From: UBA6136 sp041178325
Lineage (GTDB): Bacteria; Pseudomonadota; Gammaproteobacteria; Methylococcales; Methylococcaceae
NCBI GenBank assembly: GCA_041178325.1
Contig: JBEGVN010000098.1
Coordinates: forward strand, 1-35,354
Direction of reading: 5' to 3'
DNA: 35,354 nt
Shown: positions 23,982-31,984 of the stretch, in pieces
Position numbering within the stretch: the first letter of the stretch is position 1
Layout of the letters: every line of letters begins with the position of its first letter
Translations under genes and position numbers: made by a program
Notes under the pieces: generated by a model
Told to the model about the DNA's origin: nothing
The model's database searches: none
What the model saw: the letters and a program-made list of their open reading frames with translations, nothing else

Positions 23982-24808
23982 TCGGCAAGAACCGAGCGGC
24001 ACTCTGGGGGGAGAGCCGGCTTGGGCGCAGAGGGTGCCTTTCGATCCGGGGTCGGCTCTGCGGGCTTTGAAAGCCACCAATCCAGGGCGTCACAGCCATC
24101 ACCTGGCGGAATGGGTTCCTGACGCACACATGAAGGGCTGTCCGGTGGACAGCTCAGCCGCATGTGAAAGTGATCCTCGTGGTAGTACCAGGGGCGAATC
24201 TTGCGCAGCCATCCGCGGTCGCCAGTCGTGCTCCGGCAGAGTTCATCCTTGATGCGGGCGTTCACAAAAATCCGGTCTACTTCTGGTCGATTTGCCGCGA
24301 GCTTCAACATGTGTGCATGGCTTTCACTCCATAGAGCATAGTCAAGTCCATTGGTCAGCGGGTTCAGTACGCTAAAGGCCTTCACATTGGAGCGGTCACT
24401 GTTGGCCTTGAAATGGAGTGTGGGGCTGAGGTCGAACCAGACATCGGCATCCAGACCCGTCTGGTGGCTGCGATGTCCAAACGGCATTGGGCCGCCCCGA
24501 CTCATCCCCAGATCGCCCACATGCATAAGCCCAAGGCCATGGGCGATGTCATGCCCCAGTGAGCGAATGGTCTCAATGAGCGTGGGGTGCCCCCAATAAC
24601 GGTTTCGCTCCAAATGCATCACAAGATACCCCGAGCCTTCGGGGGGCAGCATACGGGCGCCCCGAAGGCATCCCGCGCTGGCTTCGCCTATGGAGCGGGC
24701 CGATCCACTCGCTGGAACGTCGATTTCAGACCACGAATTGGCCCATGTCGCGAAAGCCAGAAGGCTCAAGGCGAGAATCGCCCCGGGCGTGTAGAGGGTT
24801 CGACTCAT
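23978..24808 (-). CDS. mepA: Penicillin-insensitive murein DD-endopeptidase MepA
   Basis: A 276-residue periplasmic LAS-family zinc peptidase that cuts D-Ala-mDAP cross-links. The N-terminal signal sequence (about 1-24) is followed by DVPASGSARSIGEASAGCL. Zinc and active-site residues lie in FGHRSHQTGLDADVWF and in the C-terminal YYHEDHFHMRLSCP. The conserved cysteines of the family are present (SAGC, LSCPPDSPSC). Its ATG overlaps the stop of the upstream coiled-coil gene by 4 bases, so it is the third gene of an unusual operon. Confidence 0.95.
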   Translation of the reverse strand: MSRTLYTPGAILALSLLAFATWANSWSEIDVPASGSARSIGEASAGCLRGARMLPPEGSGYLVMHLERNRYWGHPTLIETIRSLGHDIAHGLGLMHVGDLGMSRGGPMPFGHRSHQTGLDADVWFDLSPTLHFKANSDRSNVKAFSVLNPLTNGLDYALWSESHAHMLKLAANRPEVDRIFVNARIKDELCRSTTGDRGWLRKIRPWYYHEDHFHMRLSCPPDSPSCVRQEPIPPGDGCDALDWWLSKPAEPTPDRKAPSAPKPALPPECRSVLAD

Positions 24809-25857
24809 GGATTTTGCGACTCGTCGGTTTTGCCGGCGAGGCTGTTTCTTACATTGCTAAACCAGCCTTGGGCACGCGTCTGCTTGGTTTTCTGGATTTC
24901 ATCTTCCAGTGCGAGTCGCTGTCTTTCCATGGCCAGAAGTTCGATTTCTCGCTGCAAGTGGCCATGAACGTCGGGGAAGCTGGTTTCGCGTTGGTGCTTT
25001 TCCTCAAGGCTGGCCTGAAGCTCCAGATCCTTGACCTCACTTTCAAGACGAATGCGTTCGCGCATGAGTCTCACATCGCTTTCAATCCGTTCCCTTTGAC
25101 GTGCTTCCTCAGCCAGGAGTTGTTCGCGGGCCTTCAAGGTCAGTTCGGACTCCTGCGCCTTGATCATGTCGGTTTCCTGGCGCATGAGCGCGAGAACCTC
25201 GGATTGCTGCTCCAGTCGAAGCTTTTGCTCCATGAGGTAATGGTCATGCCGCTCGCGTGCGAGGCGTTCTTGGGATTCGCGTTGACGCTTGAGGAGCTGC
25301 AGGGCAACCAGGTTGCGAGCGGGATCCGTTGAAGCGATATCGGCATTGAGCTGATCGGGGTCGACTTCGGCAAAGGTGGCGTCGATTCGACATCGGCAAC
25401 GACTTTGTACGTCACGAAGCGCCAGAAGCTCTTGCACGAGATCCTCGATGTCGCGCTCAAGACGGCCATGCCCCAATTCCAGCCAAGCTCCGGATTCGAG
25501 GTCCCGAAGCGCTTCTTCGGCAGCATCCCGAATTACGGGGTGAAAGAGGCTTCGAATGTGATTGCCGAGGTGATCCAGATGATCAAGATGCTGGCGGGCA
25601 AAATGGACGGTGGGCTGGAAACGGATTTCAAGCGTTGCTGAGAACGTACACAATTGGCCAAGCGCCGGGGGGGTTAGTCTCAGCGTCCAGTCTTCGATGC
25701 GGAGATCATAAACGCGATGGTGAAATTTTCGGGTGTAATCCCGGGGGCGGGGAAAAAGGCGTTTCCATGGCCCCAAGTGCGACAAAACAACCCTGCGGTC
25801 GCCTTCGAAACCGGCGATCCAGCGGCTATCATCATCGCCCATCAGGAAATCAGACAT
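24805..25857 (-). CDS. Coiled-coil protein with possible SPFH/band-7-like N-terminal half
   Basis: A 350-residue protein with no signal peptide or membrane segment. Residues 1-160 form a mixed alpha/beta region (RRVVLSHLGPWKRL, YDLRIEDWTLRLTPPALG, FSATLEIRFQPTVHFARQ, IRDAAEEALRDLE) whose pattern resembles SPFH/band-7 domains, but this is only an impression. Residues about 180-335 are a long charged coiled coil rich in Glu, Arg, Gln and Leu. It overlaps the upstream membrane-protein gene by 8 bases and mepA by 4 bases. A role with the membrane protein in envelope organisation is inferred from this coupling. Confidence 0.8.
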   Translation of the reverse strand: MSDFLMGDDDSRWIAGFEGDRRVVLSHLGPWKRLFPRPRDYTRKFHHRVYDLRIEDWTLRLTPPALGQLCTFSATLEIRFQPTVHFARQHLDHLDHLGNHIRSLFHPVIRDAAEEALRDLESGAWLELGHGRLERDIEDLVQELLALRDVQSRCRCRIDATFAEVDPDQLNADIASTDPARNLVALQLLKRQRESQERLARERHDHYLMEQKLRLEQQSEVLALMRQETDMIKAQESELTLKAREQLLAEEARQRERIESDVRLMRERIRLESEVKDLELQASLEEKHQRETSFPDVHGHLQREIELLAMERQRLALEDEIQKTKQTRAQGWFSNVRNSLAGKTDESQNP

Positions 25858-27103
25858 GGAACTTCTGTCTCATGGCCTCGGCCAGACGATCCCTGGGATC
25901 GGGATCACCAGGCTGGGGAGGGGCAATGTGTCGCAACCGTTCAGCAATGATCGGATAGAGGTTTGGGGCAAACTCCACCACGCGACGACTTCTTTTTCGA
26001 AGATAGCCGCGATTCAGTAGGAAGGCGACGGTGAACATGCGGTGCCATTCCGAGACCCGCCGAGCTCGTTCCAATTCAGTTCGTTCCAAACTGAATTCAA
26101 GCTCGTTGTTTTCATTGACGCGAAACTGGCTGAACTGCCGCAGGCCTTCAAAAGCGAGATTTTTCTCATGGGGGCTTAAAGGGCCTGGGGCCGTTGTTTC
26201 CAGTCGATAGGAGAGGATTAACGTGAAGAAATCAACCATGGCTGCGCAGGCAAAGGCAAACCAGGAGATGTTTTTCCACATATCAAAACTCGGCGTCATC
26301 TGCCGAGAGAACTCCTGAAAAGGGGCAATGCGGGGGGGTGGAAGCGGGCTTCGCCCGTGACTTGAGGCAATTTGATCGGCCTCAACGACCAGCTTTTGGA
26401 AGCTTTCGACCAAGGCGAGATAAGCGACATTGTCCTGCGTGGCGCTTGAAAACTTGAGGAGACTGGTTCGGGTCTCGATCATGGCGTGATCAAGCGGGAG
26501 GAGCTGAGCCTCCAGAGCCTTCAGTCGGCCTTGTTCACCCCCGAGGATTTCATTGAAATAACTCCAGGTTTTTCCTTTTCCGACTTTTTGGCCTGCCATT
26601 CCGGGAGCCGCACTTAAAAAGGCTTGTTTGGTCTCCCTGGAGGCTGTTTCAATTCGCTTTCTATGTTCTGAGGCTAGCCCAGACTTGAGTGCAACCACGC
26701 CTTCGATGTACTGGCCAATGTCCTTTTCAAGCCGTGCTCCGCGGTCCAAAAGGATCGATTCGCGTTCGGAAAATTCGTAGAACTTGAAGTAGGAAAAGGT
26801 GACCGAAACGGTGAGCGCCACGATCAGCGAAAGAAGGATGCTGAAGAATCGCCCGGGGTTTGCCCTAAAGTGCATCGCTGCAATTTCAAGTGAGCAGATC
26901 ACCACGATCGACTGGACGGCGATGGTGACCGTCAGGGCGATCCAGGGGGTAATGAAATAACTGAGGCCATAATAGGTGGTATAACCCGAGGCAACACTCA
27001 GACTCAGGACGATCGGGACCGAAAGGACCCTCAGGAGTCCGACGAAGGTGGTCTGGATCAGGTTGAGCCAGCCGCCAATGCGCCAAGGGGTTGATGAGCT
27101 CAT
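25850..27103 (-). CDS. Multi-pass membrane protein of unknown function
   Basis: A 417-residue inner-membrane protein. Three hydrophobic segments lie near the N-terminus (about 20-45, 52-72 and 84-106). A long helical, probably coiled-coil region (about 110-270, with ERESILLDRGARLEKDIGQ) follows, then a fourth hydrophobic segment (about 278-300, SWFAFACAAMVDFFTLIL). The soluble C-terminal domain includes HRMFTVAFLLNRGYLRKRSRR, possibly nucleic-acid-binding or winged-helix-like (weak). The ATG at 27103 is chosen as the first codon before the hydrophobic region; the frame is open to 27232. It is the first gene of an operon with the coiled-coil protein and MepA. I do not recognise the family. Confidence 0.8.
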   Translation of the reverse strand: MSSSTPWRIGGWLNLIQTTFVGLLRVLSVPIVLSLSVASGYTTYYGLSYFITPWIALTVTIAVQSIVVICSLEIAAMHFRANPGRFFSILLSLIVALTVSVTFSYFKFYEFSERESILLDRGARLEKDIGQYIEGVVALKSGLASEHRKRIETASRETKQAFLSAAPGMAGQKVGKGKTWSYFNEILGGEQGRLKALEAQLLPLDHAMIETRTSLLKFSSATQDNVAYLALVESFQKLVVEADQIASSHGRSPLPPPRIAPFQEFSRQMTPSFDMWKNISWFAFACAAMVDFFTLILSYRLETTAPGPLSPHEKNLAFEGLRQFSQFRVNENNELEFSLERTELERARRVSEWHRMFTVAFLLNRGYLRKRSRRVVEFAPNLYPIIAERLRHIAPPQPGDPDPRDRLAEAMRQKFHV

Positions 27104-27252
27104 TGAATCGGTGTTTCCGTGCGTGTCCAACCGGTTTGAGTCGACGAATCGGTTGGTTTTCCGATCGTCCGGGTGCGGTATGCTAACTGGGCTTGCGCTG
27201 ACTGTGAAGCCGGTCTGGCCTCCTGAAATCAATCCACCCTGGAAATGCCCAA

Positions 27253-27375
27253 ATGGCGCTCTTCTGGATTTTTCTCATCCTCGTCATCATCATGGTGGTT
27301 GGGAATGCCCTCATTCTGCTGCGAACGGCCCGCCCTTCGGGTTCGAAGCCGCCCCCAAACGATCCCAAGACCTGA
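27253..27375 (+). CDS. Tiny single-span membrane protein (DUF2897-like)
   Basis: A 40-residue open frame with one clear transmembrane segment (FWIFLILVIIMVVGNALILL) and a basic, proline-rich cytoplasmic tail (RTARPSGSKPPPNDPKT). The layout resembles the DUF2897 family of small gammaproteobacterial membrane proteins, but this is from memory of topology, not a search. GGA lies 9 bases before the ATG. It fits exactly between the divergent membrane-protein operon and the convergent yjbQ gene, ending 5 bases before yjbQ ends. Confidence 0.6.
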   Translation: MALFWIFLILVIIMVVGNALILLRTARPSGSKPPPNDPKT

Positions 27376-27380
27376 TGGGT

Positions 27381-27800
27381 TTAATCTCCGATCAGCTTCA
27401 CCAGAACGCGTTTTCGACGGCGTCCGTCGAACTCCCCATAGAAAATCTGCTCCCAAGGTCCAAAGTCTAGCCGGCCGTTGGTAATGGCGACGACGACTTC
27501 ACGACCCATGACCTGTCGCTTGAGGTGGGCGTCCCCGTTATCTTCACCGGTCTGATTGTGCCGGTATCGACTCAGCGGCGCGTGGGGCGCTAGATCTTCA
27601 AGCCAACCCCTGAAATCCTGGTGAAGTCCCCGCTCGTCATCATTGATGAAGACGGAAGCTGTGATGTGCATGGCGTTGACAAGGCAAAGCCCCTCACGAA
27701 TGCCGCTTTCCTGAAGGCAGGTCTCGACTTCATCCGTAATATTGATAAATCCGACCCGTTCGGGGGTCTCAAACCAGAGTTCCTTGCGGTAACTTTTCAT
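27381..27800 (-). CDS. YjbQ/UPF0047 family protein
   Basis: A 139-residue protein of the widespread YjbQ family, whose precise role is unsettled; thiamin-phosphate-synthase activity has been reported for some members. Conserved family blocks are present: NAMHITASVFINDDERG, YRHNQTGEDNGDAHLKRQVMG and NGRLDFGPWEQIFYGEFDGRR, with the His/Asp residues that form the putative active site. The ATG at 27800 gives the usual family length (about 138) and start (MKSYRKELWF); the frame continues to 27920 but without homology. It diverges from hisB. Confidence 0.92.
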   Translation of the reverse strand: MKSYRKELWFETPERVGFINITDEVETCLQESGIREGLCLVNAMHITASVFINDDERGLHQDFRGWLEDLAPHAPLSRYRHNQTGEDNGDAHLKRQVMGREVVVAITNGRLDFGPWEQIFYGEFDGRRRKRVLVKLIGD

Positions 27801-27887
27801 CGGTGATGTGAGTTGAGGAGGGAATGCCTTGATTTTAACATCGAGGGTCTGAGCTGATTGTCCCAATAAACTCGAGTCAGGAAACGG

Positions 27888-27914
27888 TTGTCCAGTCTCG
27901 AGATGCGGTATCAT
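27888..27914 (+). promoter_or_regulatory. Possible sigma-70 promoter of the his operon
   Basis: TTGTCC (27888-27893) and TATCAT (27909-27914) are separated by 15 bases, a little short, and would place the transcription start about 20 bases before the hisB ATG. No attenuator-like run of His codons is visible. Confidence 0.35.
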
Positions 27915-27940
27915 GCCCACGAATAACTGGCTGAATCATC

Positions 27941-28534
27941 ATGTCGCCTCGTACTGCAGAAATCGTCCGAAATACCTCAGAAACCCAAATTCAGGTGTCC
28001 ATTAATCTGGATGGCACTGGCCGCTCGGTTCTTGAAACAGGGGTCCCTTTTCTTGACCACATGCTGGATCAGATTGCCCGACATGGCCTTATCGATCTGG
28101 ATATCATGGCCAAGGGGGATGTCCACATCGATGACCACCACACCGTGGAAGATGTCGGAATCACGCTCGGCATGGCCTTTGATCAAGCTGTTGGAGACAA
28201 GCGCGGGATCACCCGCTATGGACACAGTTATGTGCCTCTGGATGAGGCGCTAAGCCGGGTCGTCGTGGATTTTTCCGGACGCTCGGGCGTGTTCTGCGAG
28301 GTTGAATGGCCTCGTGCGCAAGTGGGCGGTTTTGATGTCGATCTCTTTGGGGAATTTTTCCGAGGTTTTGCCAACCACGCAAAAGTGACGCTTCACATCG
28401 ATAACCTCAAAGGCCAGAACACCCATCATGTGGCAGAAACCATCTTTAAGGCTCTGGGCCGCGCTCTGCGTATGGCCGTGACGCCAGACCCCAGGATGCA
28501 GGGTGCCATTCCGTCCACCAAGGGTTCGCTCTAA
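27941..28534 (+). CDS. hisB: Imidazoleglycerol-phosphate dehydratase HisB
   Basis: This enzyme dehydrates imidazoleglycerol phosphate to imidazoleacetol phosphate, the sixth step of histidine synthesis. The 197-residue protein is the monofunctional form, not fused to histidinol phosphatase as in enterobacteria. The manganese-binding histidine motifs are present (DHHTVEDVGI near 62-71 and FANHAKVTLHI / NTHHVAETIFKA). It leads a hisBHAFIE operon; hisG, hisD and hisC are not in the window. Confidence 0.97.
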   Translation: MSPRTAEIVRNTSETQIQVSINLDGTGRSVLETGVPFLDHMLDQIARHGLIDLDIMAKGDVHIDDHHTVEDVGITLGMAFDQAVGDKRGITRYGHSYVPLDEALSRVVVDFSGRSGVFCEVEWPRAQVGGFDVDLFGEFFRGFANHAKVTLHIDNLKGQNTHHVAETIFKALGRALRMAVTPDPRMQGAIPSTKGSL

Positions 28535-28564
28535 GGTCGATCGTCCCTCTTTTCCTCGAATGCC

Positions 28565-29209
28565 ATGAGCTCCGTCGCCGTCATTGACTACGGAATGGGA
28601 AATCTCCATTCCATTGCGAAGGCCCTGCAGCATGCGGACCCTTCCGTTGATGTGAAGGTCACCCATGATGCGGCCATAATATTGGCTGCCGACCGGGTGG
28701 TTTTTCCGGGCGTGGGGGCCATGCGGGACTGCATGGCAGCACTCAAATCCAGAGATCTGGTTGGGGTGATTGAGGCCGCCGCGGCAGCAAGGCCGCTGCT
28801 GGGTATTTGTCTTGGGATGCAGGCTCTGCTCACCCGAAGCGAGGAGAACGGGGGAACCGATGCCATCGGTTTGATTCCAGGGCAGGTGGTCCGCTTTGCA
28901 CCGGGTTTGGCAAATCGACAAGGTGAATCCCTCAAAATTCCCCACATGGGCTGGAATCGCGTTCGCCCGGTTCGCCCGCATCCATTATTCGAAGGCATCC
29001 CAGAGGGCAGCTGGTTTTACTTCGTGCACAGCTTTTATGCCCAGCCTGAGTCTCCCGATGATGTCGGTGCGACCACGGATTACCCAGATCCCTTTGCTTC
29101 CGCCATCATTCACGGACGAGTCGCGGCAGTCCAGTTTCACCCTGAAAAAAGTCAGGGGGCAGGCCTGCGACTACTCCAAAATTTCTTGTCCTGGGTCCCT
29201 GAGTCCTAG
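28565..29209 (+). CDS. hisH: Imidazole glycerol phosphate synthase glutaminase subunit HisH
   Basis: A 214-residue class-I glutamine amidotransferase that delivers ammonia to HisF. It has the nucleophile elbow GICLGMQALL with the catalytic Cys, and the His-Glu pair in VAAVQFHPEKSQG. VIDYGMGNLHSI is the usual N-terminus. It follows hisB by 30 bases and precedes hisA by 41 bases. Confidence 0.97.
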   Translation: MSSVAVIDYGMGNLHSIAKALQHADPSVDVKVTHDAAIILAADRVVFPGVGAMRDCMAALKSRDLVGVIEAAAAARPLLGICLGMQALLTRSEENGGTDAIGLIPGQVVRFAPGLANRQGESLKIPHMGWNRVRPVRPHPLFEGIPEGSWFYFVHSFYAQPESPDDVGATTDYPDPFASAIIHGRVAAVQFHPEKSQGAGLRLLQNFLSWVPES

Positions 29210-29250
29210 GTGTTGATTTCCATCCCTTATCTGTAGTTGAGGAAAATCCT

Positions 29251-29982
29251 ATGCTTCTGATACCTGCTATCGACCTCAAAGATGGCAAGTGTGTCCGTCT
29301 TCGTCAGGGCCGCATGGAAGACGATACCGTTTTCTCTGAAGATCCCGTGGCAGTCGCCGGGCAGTGGGTGAATGATGGAACGAAGCGTCTGCATCTGGTG
29401 GATCTGGACGGCGCTTTTGCGGGAAAGCCACGAAACGGTGAGGTCATTCGCGCGATTCGCAAGGCTTACCCGGACGTTCAGATTCAGGTCGGCGGCGGTA
29501 TTCGCGATGAAGACACCATTCAGGCCTACCTTGATGCCGGGGTCGATTACGTGATCATCGGAACCAAAGCAGTCAGTGCGCCGCACTTCGTGCGTGAGGT
29601 GGCTGCCGAGTTTCCGAATCACATCATCGTCGGCCTCGATGCCAAAGATGGCAAGGTAGCGATTGATGGTTGGTCCAAGCTTTCCCATCATGACGTCATT
29701 GATCTTGCCCAGAAGTTTGAAGATGAAGGGGTTGAAGCCATCATCTACACGGATATCAGCCGCGATGGCATGCTTCAGGGGGTCAACATCGAGGCAACGG
29801 CTCGATTGGCTCGCGCCATCCGAATTCCGGTCATTGCCTCAGGGGGCATTCATACCATCGAGGATATTCATGCCTTGGGAGCTGTTGTGGGCGATGGGGT
29901 GTCAGGTGCCATTACCGGCCGGGCCATCTACGAAGGGACCCTTAATTTTGCTGAAGCTCGCGTGATCGCCGAGACATACTGA
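29251..29982 (+). CDS. hisA: ProFAR isomerase HisA
   Basis: A 243-residue TIM barrel that isomerises ProFAR to PRFAR. The catalytic aspartates are visible in PAIDLKDGKCVRL (near residue 8) and YTDISRDGML; the phosphate-binding loops QVGGGIRDE and ASGGIHTIEDI are intact. GAGG lies 8 bases before the ATG. It ends one base before hisF begins. Confidence 0.97.
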   Translation: MLLIPAIDLKDGKCVRLRQGRMEDDTVFSEDPVAVAGQWVNDGTKRLHLVDLDGAFAGKPRNGEVIRAIRKAYPDVQIQVGGGIRDEDTIQAYLDAGVDYVIIGTKAVSAPHFVREVAAEFPNHIIVGLDAKDGKVAIDGWSKLSHHDVIDLAQKFEDEGVEAIIYTDISRDGMLQGVNIEATARLARAIRIPVIASGGIHTIEDIHALGAVVGDGVSGAITGRAIYEGTLNFAEARVIAETY

Positions 29983-29983
29983 C

Positions 29984-30748
29984 ATGTTGGCCAAGCGCAT
30001 CATTCCCTGCCTTGATGTCGACAATGGTCGCGTTGTCAAAGGCGTCAAATTTCTTGAAATCAAGGATGCGGGTGATCCTGTGGAGATTGCCCGGCGATAC
30101 GACCTTGAAGGCGCGGATGAGCTGACTTTTCTGGATATCACGGCAAGCTCGGATGATCGCGAGACGATGGTGCACGTGGTCGAAAAAGTGGCGGGCGAGA
30201 TTTTCATTCCACTGACGGTGGGTGGAGGAATCCGAACGCTTGAGGATATCCGGCGGATGCTCAATGCGGGTGCCGACAAGGTCAGCATTAACAGTGCCGC
30301 GGTCTATCGCCCCGAGTTTGTCCGGGAGGCGGCAGAGCGTTTTGGCTCCCAGTGCATTGTCGTGGCCATTGACGCTAAACGGGTGGCCAGCGACCCCGAC
30401 CGTTGGGAAATCTTTACCCATGGCGGGCGAAAGCCGACCGGCATTGACGCGGTCGAGTGGGCGCGCAAGATGGTGGACTATGGGGCTGGGGAGATCCTTT
30501 TGACCAGTATGGATCGGGATGGGACCAAGGTGGGCTTTGATCTGGCCCTCACACGTGCCGTCAGCGAGGCGGTGCATGTTCCCGTCATTGCATCCGGTGG
30601 CGTGGGCAACCTGGATCATTTGGCTGAAGGGATTACCGAGGGCAAGGCCGATGCTGTATTGGCTGCCAGCATCTTTCATTTTGCCGAATATTCAGTCCGT
30701 GAGGCGAAGGACCACCTCAGGGCTCGAGGGATTGAGGTGCGTTTGTGA
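29984..30748 (+). CDS. hisF: Imidazole glycerol phosphate synthase cyclase subunit HisF
   Basis: A 254-residue TIM barrel that uses ammonia from HisH and PRFAR to make imidazoleglycerol phosphate and AICAR. Catalytic aspartates are in IPCLDVDNGRVVKG (D11) and TSMDRDGTKVGFD. TVGGGIRTLEDIRRML and ASGGVGNLDHL bind phosphate. Its stop overlaps the GTG start of hisI by 4 bases. Confidence 0.98.
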   Translation: MLAKRIIPCLDVDNGRVVKGVKFLEIKDAGDPVEIARRYDLEGADELTFLDITASSDDRETMVHVVEKVAGEIFIPLTVGGGIRTLEDIRRMLNAGADKVSINSAAVYRPEFVREAAERFGSQCIVVAIDAKRVASDPDRWEIFTHGGRKPTGIDAVEWARKMVDYGAGEILLTSMDRDGTKVGFDLALTRAVSEAVHVPVIASGGVGNLDHLAEGITEGKADAVLAASIFHFAEYSVREAKDHLRARGIEVRL

Positions 30749-31134
30749 GCGCTTGGCTGGATGAGGTTCGCTGGAATCCGGACGGATTGATTCCTGTCAT
30801 CGCACAGGAGGCCGAAACCGGGGTCATCCTGATGGTGGCTTGGATGAATGAAGAAGCGCTGCGTCTGACCGTTGAGGAGGGGCGAGCGGTTTATTGGTCA
30901 AGATCCCGAAAGAAACTCTGGCGCAAAGGCGAAGAGTCGGGCCATCGCCAAAGGGTCATCAAAATTCGGCTGGACTGTGACGAGGATGTCCTTTTACTTG
31001 AGGTCGAGCAGGCAGGAGGGATTGCCTGTCATACCGGTCGCCATCACTGTTTCTACAGAACCCTCCGTGATGGCCGTTGGGAGATCACCGAGCCGGTCGT
31101 CAAGGATCCTCAATCAATTTATGGAGGTGGCTGA
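30745..31134 (+). CDS. hisI: Phosphoribosyl-AMP cyclohydrolase HisI
   Basis: A 129-residue zinc enzyme that opens the adenine ring of PR-AMP, the third step of histidine synthesis. Motifs MVAWMNEEALRLT, YWSRSRKKLWRKGEESGH and CDEDVLLLEVEQ, with ACHTGRHHCFY, carry the metal-binding Asp, Cys and His residues. It is separate from hisE, unlike the enterobacterial hisIE fusion. The GTG start is fixed by overlap with hisF. Confidence 0.97.
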   Translation: MSAWLDEVRWNPDGLIPVIAQEAETGVILMVAWMNEEALRLTVEEGRAVYWSRSRKKLWRKGEESGHRQRVIKIRLDCDEDVLLLEVEQAGGIACHTGRHHCFYRTLRDGRWEITEPVVKDPQSIYGGG

Positions 31135-31451
31135 TGGACGTGCTGGCGGAGTTGGGTCAGGTTCTCGAGGCCCGGAAGGCGGAAAGCCCGGATGCTTCCT
31201 ACGTCGCCAAGCTCTATGCGAAGGGTCTGGATGCCATTCTCAAGAAAATTGGCGAAGAGGCCACGGAAACCGTCATGGCCGCCAAGGACGGTGATCCTGA
31301 CAAGATCATCTATGAGGTGGCGGATCTGTGGTTTCACAGCATGGTGCTCCTTGCCCATCAAGGACTTTCAAGTGATCAGGTGCTTGCAGAGCTCGAGCGT
31401 CGGTTCGGACTTTCCGGGATTGCGGAAAAAGCCGCGCGAGGAGACCATTAA
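31134..31451 (+). CDS. hisE: Phosphoribosyl-ATP pyrophosphatase HisE
   Basis: A 105-residue all-helical MazG-fold pyrophosphatase that hydrolyses PR-ATP to PR-AMP, the second step of histidine synthesis. The EExxE-type metal-binding motif is in KKIGEEATETVMAAKD, with the downstream YEVADLWFHSMVLL. The ATG at 31134 overlaps the hisI stop by one base and has GGAGG upstream, inside the end of hisI. It overlaps the next gene by one base. Confidence 0.97.
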   Translation: MDVLAELGQVLEARKAESPDASYVAKLYAKGLDAILKKIGEEATETVMAAKDGDPDKIIYEVADLWFHSMVLLAHQGLSSDQVLAELERRFGLSGIAEKAARGDH

Positions 31452-31984
31452 TGGCGCTTCGGTCCTTCAACGGGATTGCGCCCCGGACTGAAGAAGGCGC
31501 CTTTGTCGACCCGACTGCCGTGGTCATCGGCGATGTGAGTTTGGCGGCGAACGTCTCAATTTGGCCCGGCGTTGTGATCCGGGGGGATGTCAACTCGATC
31601 ACCATCGGTGAAGAAACCAACATTCAGGATGGAGCGGTTCTTCACGTCACCCACCGCAGCGCCTCCAATCCTGAGGGCTACCCACTGAGGGTTGGCAAGG
31701 GGGTAACGGTGGGCCACAGGGTCGTACTCCATGGGTGCACCATCGGAGACCTTTGTCTCATTGGCATTGGCGCGATCATCATGGATGGCGCGATCATTGA
31801 AGATCAGGTGATGGTGGGTGCCGGTGCACTGGTCCCCCCGGGGAAGCGGCTTGAGAGCGGCTATCTTTATGTTGGAAGTCCTGCGCGGCCCTCACGTCCG
31901 CTCAAGCAGGAGGAGATCGCTTATCTCAGCTACTCCAAGGACGGCTACGTTCGCCTCAAAGCTCAACATCAGAACTCGAATTAA
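31451..31984 (+). CDS. Gamma-carbonic-anhydrase-like protein (YrdA family)
   Basis: A 177-residue left-handed beta-helix protein built of hexapeptide repeats (VIGDVSLAANVSIWPGVVIRGD, TNIQDGAVLHVTH, TVGHRVVLHGCTIGD). The three histidines expected to bind metal are in the LHVTHR, VGHRVVLHG region. YrdA/PaaY relatives often lack measurable carbonic anhydrase activity, so the function is uncertain. It is co-transcribed with hisE (TAATG overlap). Its stop overlaps that of convergent aroE by 4 bases. Confidence 0.92.
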   Translation: MALRSFNGIAPRTEEGAFVDPTAVVIGDVSLAANVSIWPGVVIRGDVNSITIGEETNIQDGAVLHVTHRSASNPEGYPLRVGKGVTVGHRVVLHGCTIGDLCLIGIGAIIMDGAIIEDQVMVGAGALVPPGKRLESGYLYVGSPARPSRPLKQEEIAYLSYSKDGYVRLKAQHQNSN

